Shown: positions 21,295 to 29,103 of the stretch, in pieces
Position numbering within the stretch: the first letter of the stretch is position 1
Layout of the letters: the number at the start of each line of letters is the position of its first letter
NCBI GenBank assembly: GCA_019244185.1
Contig: JAFATB010000009.1
Span: forward strand, 1 to 64,000
DNA length: 64,000 nt
Reading direction: 5' to 3'
From: Acidobacteriota bacterium
Lineage (GTDB): Bacteria > Acidobacteriota > Thermoanaerobaculia > Gp7-AA8
Program-made: the position numbers and the translations under genes
Notes under the pieces: model-generated
The model's input: the letters and a program-made list of their open reading frames with translations, nothing else
What the model was told of the DNA's origin: nothing
Databases searched by the model: none

Positions 21295-22667
21295 GAAGTC
21301 ACGTCGATGTAGACCGTCTTCCACTCGGTGTAATGATCGAGCGCCTGCAACCCGAGCTCGCGCCCGAGGCCGCTGCGCTTCACGCCGCCGAACGGCGCCT
21401 CGAGATGCACGGAGCTACCGGAGTTGATCGAGAGATTGCCCGTCTCGACCGCGCGTGCGACGCGCAATGCCCGCCCGATGTCGCGCGTCCAGATCGAGCC
21501 GGAGAGACCATACACCGAGTCGTTCGCCATCGCGACCGCGTCGTCTTCGTCGCGGAACGGCATCACCGTTACGACTGGTCCGAAGATCTCTTCGCGCACG
21601 ATGGCCATGTCGGGCTTCGCGTCGGTGAAGATCGTCGGCTGCAGATAGCAGCCGGGATCGTCGGGACATGCGCCGCCGGTGACGAGCGTCGCGCCTTCCG
21701 CGCGTCCGCGCTCGATGTACGAGAGCACGCGCTTGCGATGCGCCTCCGTGACGAGCGGCCCCATCTCCGTTTCATCCGCCAGCGGATCGCCGACGTGCAG
21801 TTTCTCGAAGGCGTCTTTGAGCGCGCTCGTGAAGCGTTCGTAGATCGATTGCTGCACGAAGATGCGGCTGCGCGCGCAGCAGTCCTGCCCCGCGTTGCCG
21901 AGCGCCGACGAAGCTGCCGACGCGACCGCGCGCTCGAAGTCGCAGTCTTCAAAAATCAGATTCGCCGACTTGCCGCCGAGCTCCAGCGAGACGCGCTTGA
22001 TGTCGTCGGCCGCGGTGCGCATGACGTTCATCCCGACTTCGGTCGAGCCGGTGAAAGCGATCTTCCTCACGAGCGGATGCCGCAGCAACGCTTCGCCGAC
22101 CACCGACCCCGCGCCGGTGAGCACGGTGAACACGCCTTCCGGAATGCCCGCTTCCAGCGCGAGCTCCGCGAGCCGCAATGCGGTGAGCGGCGTCTGTTCG
22201 GCCGGCTTCAATACGACGCAGTTGCCCATCGCCAGTGCCGGCGCGGATTTCCATGAGGTGATGGCAATCGGGAAGTTCCACGGCACGATGATTCCGCACA
22301 CGCCGACCGGCTCGCGGAACGACAACAACACGCCCGGCGCCGCGCCGGGGATCGTCTGTCCGCCGACTTTGTTCGTGGCGCCCGCGTAGTATTCGAAGAC
22401 GTTCGCCGCGAGTCCGACTTCATCCCGAGAGTCGCGAATCGGTTTCCCGACGTTCCGCGTCTCGAGCCGCGCCAGCTCGTCGGCATTCTCGCGAATCTTT
22501 TCCGCGAGCTTCCGCAGCAACTGCCCGCGCTCGCGGGTGTTGATGCGACGCCACGCGCCCGTGAACGCCCCATGCGCCGCACGCACCGCGCGATCCGCAT
22601 CACCCGCATCATGCTGTTCGACATCCGCGAGCGGTTTGCCGGTCGCCGGTTCAATGAGCGTTGTCAT
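21291..22667 (-). CDS. NAD(P)-dependent aldehyde dehydrogenase
   Basis: ALELGGKSANLIFEDCDFE, GQDCCARSRI catalytic Cys region; overlaps next gene by ATGA. Confidence 0.93.
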   Translation of the reverse strand: MTTLIEPATGKPLADVEQHDAGDADRAVRAAHGAFTGAWRRINTRERGQLLRKLAEKIRENADELARLETRNVGKPIRDSRDEVGLAANVFEYYAGATNKVGGQTIPGAAPGVLLSFREPVGVCGIIVPWNFPIAITSWKSAPALAMGNCVVLKPAEQTPLTALRLAELALEAGIPEGVFTVLTGAGSVVGEALLRHPLVRKIAFTGSTEVGMNVMRTAADDIKRVSLELGGKSANLIFEDCDFERAVASAASSALGNAGQDCCARSRIFVQQSIYERFTSALKDAFEKLHVGDPLADETEMGPLVTEAHRKRVLSYIERGRAEGATLVTGGACPDDPGCYLQPTIFTDAKPDMAIVREEIFGPVVTVMPFRDEDDAVAMANDSVYGLSGSIWTRDIGRALRVARAVETGNLSINSGSSVHLEAPFGGVKRSGLGRELGLQALDHYTEWKTVYIDVTS

Positions 22668-22700
22668 GCGCGCGTCGGTCGTGCAAGAAGCAGGCACAAC

Positions 22701-22866
22701 GAACGACGAGGAGCGCCTCCGGGCCGGCGCGGCCGGCTGCGCTAAGGGCCTAGCCTAGACGCACGTGCGGCTGCCGTGAACGTCGTTGACTGCAGCCGCA
22801 CGTGAGTACTGGCTAAGCCCTTAGCGCTGCCGGCCGCGCCGGCCCGCCGGAGGCCCTTGGTCGTTC
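22701..22866. repeat. Dispersed imperfect palindrome, copy A
   Basis: Inverted repeat cctccgg..ggccggcgcggccggc.gcgctaagggc.tagcc...cacgtgcggctgc / reverse complement; homologous to 62789-62988. Confidence 0.9.
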
Positions 22867-22868
22867 CC

Positions 22869-23720
22869 TCAGTCTGGTGCGGGCAACTCGCTCGCCGGCT
22901 CGCCGCCCTGCAGCGTGTGCCAGGCGATGGCGGCGAGCACGATCGCGCCGCCGAAGAGCGCGTAGATCGACGGACGCTCGCCGATGAACAGCAGCACCCA
23001 GATCGGATTCATCACCGGCTCCAGCATTCCGGTCAGCGACGCCTCGGTCGCGGCAACGTGGCGCAGACCCTTCACGAAGAACGCGTAGGCGACGCCGATC
23101 TGGAAGACGCCGAGGAAGAGCAGGGCGAGGAGGGATTTGGTCGTGAGGGCGAGATCGTGCGCGACGAACGGCAGCAGCGCGAGCGCGAGGGCGACGTTGC
23201 CCCAGGCGACGGCGGCGCGCGAGGCGTCGTGGGCGCGGCGCAGCGCGAGGATCATCGACGCGAAGAACACGCTGGAGAGCAGCGCCATCGCGTTGCCGGC
23301 CATCCCGCGCGCTTCGAAGCGGCCGACGAAGAAGAGGGCCATGCCCGCGAGCGCGGCCACGATGGCGATGATGTCGCGGCGGCGCATCGGCTCGCGCAGC
23401 ACGACCGGCGCGAGCAGCAGCACCCAGACCACTCCCGCGTACTGCAGGAAGATTGCGTTCGCGGACGTCGTCCAGCGCGTGGCGACGACGAACGTCGTGA
23501 GGCAACCGGCGTAGCTCACGATCGAGACGAAAAACGCCGGCGATGGTTGGATGCGCACGTCGCGGCGGAACAGCGCGAAGAGCGTCACCGCGGCGAAGAC
23601 CGAGCGATAGAACGCGACCTTCAGCGCGGGATCGGGGAGCGCCTTGATGCCGATGCCGCCCGTCGACCAGAGCAGCGCGGCGACGACGATGTACAGCAGA
23701 CCCTTGCGGCGATCGCTCAC
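22869..23720 (-). CDS. EamA/DMT-superfamily transporter
   Basis: 10-TM drug/metabolite transporter pattern, LLYIVVAALLWSTGGIGIKAL. Confidence 0.88.
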   Translation of the reverse strand: MSDRRKGLLYIVVAALLWSTGGIGIKALPDPALKVAFYRSVFAAVTLFALFRRDVRIQPSPAFFVSIVSYAGCLTTFVVATRWTTSANAIFLQYAGVVWVLLLAPVVLREPMRRRDIIAIVAALAGMALFFVGRFEARGMAGNAMALLSSVFFASMILALRRAHDASRAAVAWGNVALALALLPFVAHDLALTTKSLLALLFLGVFQIGVAYAFFVKGLRHVAATEASLTGMLEPVMNPIWVLLFIGERPSIYALFGGAIVLAAIAWHTLQGGEPASELPAPD

Positions 23721-24001
23721 GCGGCGGAGTCTACCCCGTCACGTGCCGCGCGTCGTTTCTGCCGGACGGTGATGCCGTAGCCGAGGAGACCGTTGAGGAC
23801 CATGATCGCGTTCGTCACGACGAAGACCCAGTTGTGCACGAGGAGGCTATAGATCGTGAAGCCGGCGGAGGCCGCGAGCTGACCGATGAAGAGCCACACC
23901 GACACGCCGGCGCTGGTCCGGTCGTGCCATTGCTTGTGGACCTGTTTGGCGATCGTCAGGATGAGGATGACGGAGCTCGCCCAGCCGATCGCCGCAGTCA
24001 T
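23717..24001 (-). CDS. SemiSWEET-type (MtN3/PQ-loop) small transporter, 94 aa
   Basis: MTAAIGWASSVILILTIAKQVHKQWHDRTSAGVSVWLFIGQLAASAGFTIYSLLVHNW; 3-TM. Confidence 0.75.
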   Translation of the reverse strand: MTAAIGWASSVILILTIAKQVHKQWHDRTSAGVSVWLFIGQLAASAGFTIYSLLVHNWVFVVTNAIMVLNGLLGYGITVRQKRRAARDGVDSAA

Positions 24002-24450
24002 CAGTTCGCGATGTACGGCCCGCGATCCATGCGCGCGCGGATGTCGCTCTCCGACGGCGGGCACGGCAGCGGATCGTCCGGCGGCGGCACGACGAGCGCG
24101 CACTCGCGTACGAGCTCGGCGAGCGTATCGATCTCCAGCGGCTTGTTCAGCACCGCGGAGACGAGGTCCGGATCGAGATAGATGTCGTTGCGCGGATCGC
24201 GTACCGCAAGGATGAACGTCGGCGCGTCGGGGCGCTGCTCCGTGAACTGCGCCACGAAGCGCGTGCCGGCTTCGTTCGGCATGTCGACGTCGACGACGAT
24301 CAACGCGTAATCGCACGTCAACACCTTCTCGAGGGCGTCTTCCGCCGTGGCGGCGGTGTCCACTCCGACCGGCTGGTGGCGAAGAATCGTGAAGAGCATC
24401 GCCCGCAGCGCTTCGTTGCTTTCGACGATCAAGACTCTGGGTTCGCTCAT
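24001..24450 (-). CDS. Single-domain response regulator receiver
   Basis: RVLIVESNEALRAMLFTIL...ALIVVDVDMPNEAG...NKPLE; first acidic pocket partly degenerate (ES instead of DD). Confidence 0.85.
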   Translation of the reverse strand: MSEPRVLIVESNEALRAMLFTILRHQPVGVDTAATAEDALEKVLTCDYALIVVDVDMPNEAGTRFVAQFTEQRPDAPTFILAVRDPRNDIYLDPDLVSAVLNKPLEIDTLAELVRECALVVPPPDDPLPCPPSESDIRARMDRGPYIAN

Positions 24451-24461
24451 GGATGTCGTCC

Positions 24462-24481
24462 TTGACGTTTGGAAATGTCAA
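24462..24481. promoter_or_regulatory. 20-bp near-perfect palindrome upstream of the receiver gene
   Basis: TTGACGTTTGGAAATGTCAA, one mismatched pair. Confidence 0.55.
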
Positions 24482-24490
24482 AAGACATGC

Positions 24491-24928
24491 CTAATTCGCC
24501 TTCGTCTCTTCCGGAGTCCGCGGATTCGCCGGATGACAGTCGTCCAACTGCAGTTGATCGCTGAGCGCGGTGAGACATCCCTCGACCGTGTCGATGAAGA
24601 GCTCGATGTCGAATGGCTTGTGAATCGTGCCGATGACGATGTTCGGATTGAACGAGCGCTGCTCGATCCCGGCGGTCAGCACGATGACGACGGGGCGGAG
24701 GTCGGGCGAGACGGTGCCGAGGTGCTCGATGACTTCGTAGCCGCTCACGCGCGGCATCATGAGGTCAAGGACCATGAGCACATAGCGGCACGACGCGAGG
24801 CTTTCCAGAGCCTGCTCGCCGTTCCGCGCGCTGTCGACCCTAAGGCCGCGGCGGCGCAGCACGGTCGCGAGGAGCGCGCGGATGGCATCGTCGTCATCGA
24901 CGATCAGAATGCGTTTTTCTCGTCTCAT
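24491..24928 (-). CDS. Single-domain response regulator receiver
   Basis: RILIVDDDDAIRALL...LMVLDLMMPRVSGYEV...HKPFD. Confidence 0.93.
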   Translation of the reverse strand: MRREKRILIVDDDDAIRALLATVLRRRGLRVDSARNGEQALESLASCRYVLMVLDLMMPRVSGYEVIEHLGTVSPDLRPVVIVLTAGIEQRSFNPNIVIGTIHKPFDIELFIDTVEGCLTALSDQLQLDDCHPANPRTPEETKAN

Positions 24929-24987
24929 CCCTGCCTGATGCGACTCAAAATAACCGAGTCATCAGACAGCAAGTTGCAGGCCTACAA

Positions 24988-25539
24988 TCATTTCACGAGG
25001 CGGGAGATTGCCCGGAACATGTCCGTTCCGGAAACGCCGACAAGCTCGAAGAGCGCCATCTCGGTCGAGCTGAGGTGCGCGCCGTCCGCGGTCATCCGCC
25101 GCAGCGCGATCTCGCGGTTCTCGGGCGCGCGCGAGGAGACGGCGTCGGCGGCGAGCGCGACCTCGAAGCCGCCGGCGAGGAGATCGCGCACGGTCTGATA
25201 GACGCAGACGTGCGTCTCGACGCCGGCGACGAGCACTTGTCTGCGGCCGAGCGCGTCGAGCCGCGCGGCAAAAACGTCGCAGCCGTGCGCGGAGAAGCAC
25301 AGCTTCTCGATCGGCGCGTAGCCGTACGTCTCGTCGAGCGCGCGGCGCAGCGGCTCGATCGTCGGGCCGAGTCCTTTGACGTACTGCTCGGTGACGAGCG
25401 CGGGGACGCCGAGGAGATGACAGCCGCGCACGAGGCGCTCGACGTTCTTCGCGACCGCGTCAGCGCGGTCGATGACCGGCATCAGCTTCTCCTGCACGTC
25501 GATAACGACGAGGACGGCTTGCTGAGGATCGAGTTTCAT
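24988..25539 (-). CDS. Isochorismatase-family hydrolase
   Basis: AVLVVIDVQEKLMPVI; VAGVETHVCVYQTVRDL. Confidence 0.92.
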   Translation of the reverse strand: MKLDPQQAVLVVIDVQEKLMPVIDRADAVAKNVERLVRGCHLLGVPALVTEQYVKGLGPTIEPLRRALDETYGYAPIEKLCFSAHGCDVFAARLDALGRRQVLVAGVETHVCVYQTVRDLLAGGFEVALAADAVSSRAPENREIALRRMTADGAHLSSTEMALFELVGVSGTDMFRAISRLVK

Positions 25540-26450
25540 ACGCGATGCAGCGGCTCCTGTCCGTGGAGAAACAGCAGCACGTTCGTGGCAGCGATGCGCG
25601 CCATCGCGTTGCGCGCCTCTTCGGTCGCGGAGCCGATGTGCGGCACGACCACGACGTTCGGCATCGCGAGCAGGCGCGGGTTCACGGCCGGCTCGTGCTC
25701 GTAGACGTCGAGCGCGGCGCCGCGCAGCTGGCCGCGGTCGAGCGCGTCGCAGAGCGCGTCTTCGTCGACGAGCGGTCCGCGCGCGGTGTTGACGAGATAC
25801 GCGTCCCGCTTCATGCGCGCGAGCGCGGCGGCGTCGATGATGTGATGCGTCTCGCGCGTGAGCGGCGCGTGGATCGAGAGGATGTCGCTCGTTGCGAGCA
25901 GCTCGTCGAGCGGCTCGCCGCGGCGCACGCCGAGGACGTCCATGCCGAAGGCGCGGGCGCGCGTGGCGACGGCGCTGCCGATGCGGCCCATGCCGAGAAT
26001 GCCGAGGCGTTTGCCCTGGAGCGAGGCGCCGAGGAGCTTGAGCGGCTCCCACGGAGAGCGTCCGGTCTCGCGCACTTCGCGATCGCCTTCGACGACGCGG
26101 CGCGTCACCGCGAGCAGTAGTGCCATCGTGAGATCGGCGGTCGCTTCCGTGAGCACGCCGGGCGTGTTCGTGACGGTGATGCCGAGCTCGCGCGCGGCGT
26201 CGACGTCGATGTTGTTCGTGCCGACGGCGAAGTTCGAGACGATGCGCAGGTTCGGATTCGACTCGAGGACGCGGCGCGTGATCGGATCGGAGAGCAGCGT
26301 GATCGCGGCGTCGGCGTCGGCGAGGATCGTGATCACATCCTCCTCCGAACGCTCCGGCTCCGTCGGATGCTCGATGAGATCGAAGTGTGGCGCGAGCAGC
26401 GCGCGGGCGACGTCGGGAAAGCGCGCGGTGAGAACGACGGTGTAGCGCAT
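25536..26450 (-). CDS. D-isomer-specific 2-hydroxyacid dehydrogenase
   Basis: GKRLGILGMGRIGSAVATRARAFGMDVLG; VNTARGPLVDEDAL. Confidence 0.92.
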   Translation of the reverse strand: MRYTVVLTARFPDVARALLAPHFDLIEHPTEPERSEEDVITILADADAAITLLSDPITRRVLESNPNLRIVSNFAVGTNNIDVDAARELGITVTNTPGVLTEATADLTMALLLAVTRRVVEGDREVRETGRSPWEPLKLLGASLQGKRLGILGMGRIGSAVATRARAFGMDVLGVRRGEPLDELLATSDILSIHAPLTRETHHIIDAAALARMKRDAYLVNTARGPLVDEDALCDALDRGQLRGAALDVYEHEPAVNPRLLAMPNVVVVPHIGSATEEARNAMARIAATNVLLFLHGQEPLHRV

Positions 26451-27184
26451 TACTCTTCGATGCCGAGGTAGCCGAACATCATGCGCGTCAGCTCGGCCTC
26501 GAGGTCGGCCGGCGCGCGCAGGCCGTGCGGCTGTTCCGCTTCGAGCACGACGGTCTGCAGGATCGAGGCGAGCGTGATCATCATGAACTCGATCGCGACC
26601 TCGACGTTCGGATGCGCGATCTGGTCGCGGTAGCGCATCATCAGCATGGCCACGGCGGCGGTGGAGGTGCGGTTGATCTCGTGCGCGGCGCGGCGGAAGG
26701 CGGGGTCGGGATGCGTGCGCGAGAACTGCAGCAGCGCGCGGAGCAGGTTGCGCCGGCGGCGGTACGAGTCGAGCGTGCCGCGGATCATGCCGCGCAGCAG
26801 CTCGGGCAGCGGGATGTGCATGGCCATGCACGCGTCGAGAATCGACGCGGTCTGCTCGCGCTTCTGCGCGAGGTATCGCTGCCAGACCGCGCGGAGGAGC
26901 GTGTCCTTGTCGACGAAGCGGCGGTAGACGACGCCGACGGACACGCCGGCTTTCGCGGCGATGGCGGGCACGGTGGCTGCCTCGAGTCCGCCTTCCTCGA
27001 GCAGTTGCTCGGCGGCGTTGAGCAGGCGCGAGACGGTTTCCAGGCTGCGGGCCTGTTTCGGCGGCGTGGCCTGCACGTGCTCGAAGAGCGCGTCGACGTG
27101 CTGGTTTTTTCCGCGCTTGAGCGCCTCGCGCGCGTACAGCGCCTTGACCTCCTGCGTGAACGAGCGTTCCCGGGTCTGCTTCAT
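26450..27184 (-). CDS. TetR/AcrR-family transcriptional regulator
   Basis: LNAAEQLLEEGGLEAATVPAIAAKAGVSVGVVYRRFVDKDTLLRAV. Confidence 0.93.
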   Translation of the reverse strand: MKQTRERSFTQEVKALYAREALKRGKNQHVDALFEHVQATPPKQARSLETVSRLLNAAEQLLEEGGLEAATVPAIAAKAGVSVGVVYRRFVDKDTLLRAVWQRYLAQKREQTASILDACMAMHIPLPELLRGMIRGTLDSYRRRRNLLRALLQFSRTHPDPAFRRAAHEINRTSTAAVAMLMMRYRDQIAHPNVEVAIEFMMITLASILQTVVLEAEQPHGLRAPADLEAELTRMMFGYLGIEE

Positions 27185-27195
27185 CCGCGACTAGC

Positions 27196-27225
27196 TTGAC
27201 ACATTGCGAATGCGAATGTACATTC
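27196..27225 (+). promoter_or_regulatory. Promoter/operator for ABC exporter: TTGACA-17-TACATT with 12-bp palindrome GAATGTACATTC over the -10
   Basis: Direct sequence; -10 ends 7 nt before the ATG. Confidence 0.65.
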
Positions 27226-27231
27226 ACGTTT

Positions 27232-28158
27232 ATGCGAACGGAGATTCACATTTCAGGACTGCGGAAGGTCTACGGCCAGGTGACCGCGCTGGACGGCCTC
27301 GACCTCGACATCGGCGAGGGAGAGCTCTTCGGCCTCCTCGGTCCCAACGGCGCCGGGAAGACGACCACCATCGGCATCCTGACGACGCGCGTGCTCGCCA
27401 CGAGCGGCACCGCGGTCGTGGCGGGGCGCGACGTCGGGAAGGATCCGGTCGGCGCTCGTCGCATGATCGGCGTCGTGCCGCAGCGGCCGAACCCCGACCG
27501 CAGCCTGCTCGTCGGCGAGAATCTCGTCTTCCACGCCACGTACTTCGGCATCCCGCGCGCGGAAGCGTCGCGCCGCACCGACGCGCTGCTCGAGCAACTC
27601 GGCCTCACCGACAAGAAGAAGGCGAAGGCGGATGCGCTCTCCGGCGGCCAGCAGCAGCGCCTCATGATCGCGCGCGCGCTCATCCACGAGCCGCGCGTGC
27701 TGTTCCTCGACGAGCCGACGGTCGGCCTCGATCCGCAGGCGCGCCTCGCGTTGTGGGACGTGCTGCGCGAGCTGCACGGGCAGGGCCGCACGATCGTGAT
27801 GACGACGCACTACATGGAAGAAGCGGATCAGCTCTGCGACCGCGTGGCCATCGTCGACCGCGGCAAGCTGCTCGCGCTCGACACGCCGTCGGAGCTGAAG
27901 GCAAAGGCGCCCGGCGAGACGATCATCGAGGTCACGCTCGACCGTCCGCTGCCGGACGAGCCGCTGTCGCTCGCGGGCGTCACGCGCACGGAAGTGCGCG
28001 GGCCGGTCGTGCGCGCGTTCGCCGAGCGGGCCGCGGCGGCGGTGCCGTCGCTGCTGTCGTTTGCGGAGTCGCGCGGCTACGCGGTGAAAGACATCCATCT
28101 CTCCAAGCCGAGCCTCGAGACGCTCTTCATTTCGCTCACCGGGAGAAAGCTCGCATGA
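27232..28158 (+). CDS. ABC transporter ATP-binding protein
   Basis: GLLGPNGAGKTT Walker A, LSGGQQQRL signature, LFLDEPTVGLD. Confidence 0.95.
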   Translation: MRTEIHISGLRKVYGQVTALDGLDLDIGEGELFGLLGPNGAGKTTTIGILTTRVLATSGTAVVAGRDVGKDPVGARRMIGVVPQRPNPDRSLLVGENLVFHATYFGIPRAEASRRTDALLEQLGLTDKKKAKADALSGGQQQRLMIARALIHEPRVLFLDEPTVGLDPQARLALWDVLRELHGQGRTIVMTTHYMEEADQLCDRVAIVDRGKLLALDTPSELKAKAPGETIIEVTLDRPLPDEPLSLAGVTRTEVRGPVVRAFAERAAAAVPSLLSFAESRGYAVKDIHLSKPSLETLFISLTGRKLA

Positions 28159-28925
28159 ATGGAAAAGTCTTCGGCGCCCTGCTGCTGCGCGACGCCATCG
28201 TGGCGCGGCGCGAGATCGTGGCGCTGCTGGTCCGCACGGCGTTTCAGCCGGTGCTGCTCGTAGTCGTTTTCGGCTACGTGCTGCCGTCGATGGGGATGAT
28301 CCCGCGCGGCTACGCCACGACGATGGTGCCCGGCGTGGCCGCGCTCTGCCTGTCGATGGCGTCGCTGATGTCGGTGGCGATGCCGCTGGTAGTGGACTTC
28401 GGCTTCACGAAGGAGATCGAAGACCGGCTGCTCGCGCCGATTGCGACGGACCTCATCGCCGTCGAGAAAGTGATCGTCGGCGCGCTGCAAGGCTTCGTCT
28501 CCGCGGCGATCGTGCTGCCGTTGTCGTATCTCGTCTCCGGACGCGCGGCGGGGTTGTCGCTCTCGCATCCGCTGCTGCTCATCGTGGTGATGCTGCTGAC
28601 CGGCGCCGCGTTTTCGTCGTTCGGACTTTGGCTCGGCACGGTGATGCAGGCGCAGCAGATGCAGGTCATCATCAGTGTCATCTTCGTGCCGATGATCATG
28701 TTCGGCTGCGTGTATTACCCGTGGAGCGGCCTCGAACATCTGCCGGTCCTGAAGTACGCGGTGCTCATCAACCCGGTGGTCTACGCTTCAGAAGGTTTGC
28801 GCGCGTCGCTCACGCCGGCGGTGCCGCACATGCCGCTCGTGGCAATCTTCGGCGCGCTGCTCGTTTCGCTCGCGGTGCTGCTGTCGCTCGGACTGCGCTC
28901 GTTCCGCAAGAAGGCGATCACGTAG
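28155..28925 (+). CDS. ABC-2 type transporter permease
   Basis: ABC-2 permease TM pattern; overlaps ATPase gene by ATGA. Confidence 0.9.
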   Translation: MNGKVFGALLLRDAIVARREIVALLVRTAFQPVLLVVVFGYVLPSMGMIPRGYATTMVPGVAALCLSMASLMSVAMPLVVDFGFTKEIEDRLLAPIATDLIAVEKVIVGALQGFVSAAIVLPLSYLVSGRAAGLSLSHPLLLIVVMLLTGAAFSSFGLWLGTVMQAQQMQVIISVIFVPMIMFGCVYYPWSGLEHLPVLKYAVLINPVVYASEGLRASLTPAVPHMPLVAIFGALLVSLAVLLSLGLRSFRKKAIT

Positions 28926-29103
28926 ACGGCTTGCGCGCGAGCAGCCAGCCGAGGACGAAGAGCGCGCCGCCGATGCCGAGGAGGCGGACCTCGACGGCGA
29001 CGTTGTCGTTCATCAGGCCGTAGGAGAGGCCGATCGGCAGCAGCACGAGCGCGACGAGCTGCAGCAGGCGGCCGAGCGTCGCGGCCATCGTTCCGCTCGT
29101 CAT
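28918..29103 (-). CDS. Small two-TM hypothetical membrane protein (61 aa)
   Basis: MTSGTMAATLGRLLQLVALVLLPIGLSYGLMNDNVAVEVRLLGIGGALFVLGWLLARKPST; overlaps upstream gene stop. Confidence 0.6.
   Translation of the reverse strand: MTSGTMAATLGRLLQLVALVLLPIGLSYGLMNDNVAVEVRLLGIGGALFVLGWLLARKPST

Noticed and set aside
22701-22866. Palindrome considered as an IS element or integron attC
   Set aside because: No transposase or integrase ORF, no visible target-site duplication; attC core sites (GTTRRRY) not recognisable at both ends.
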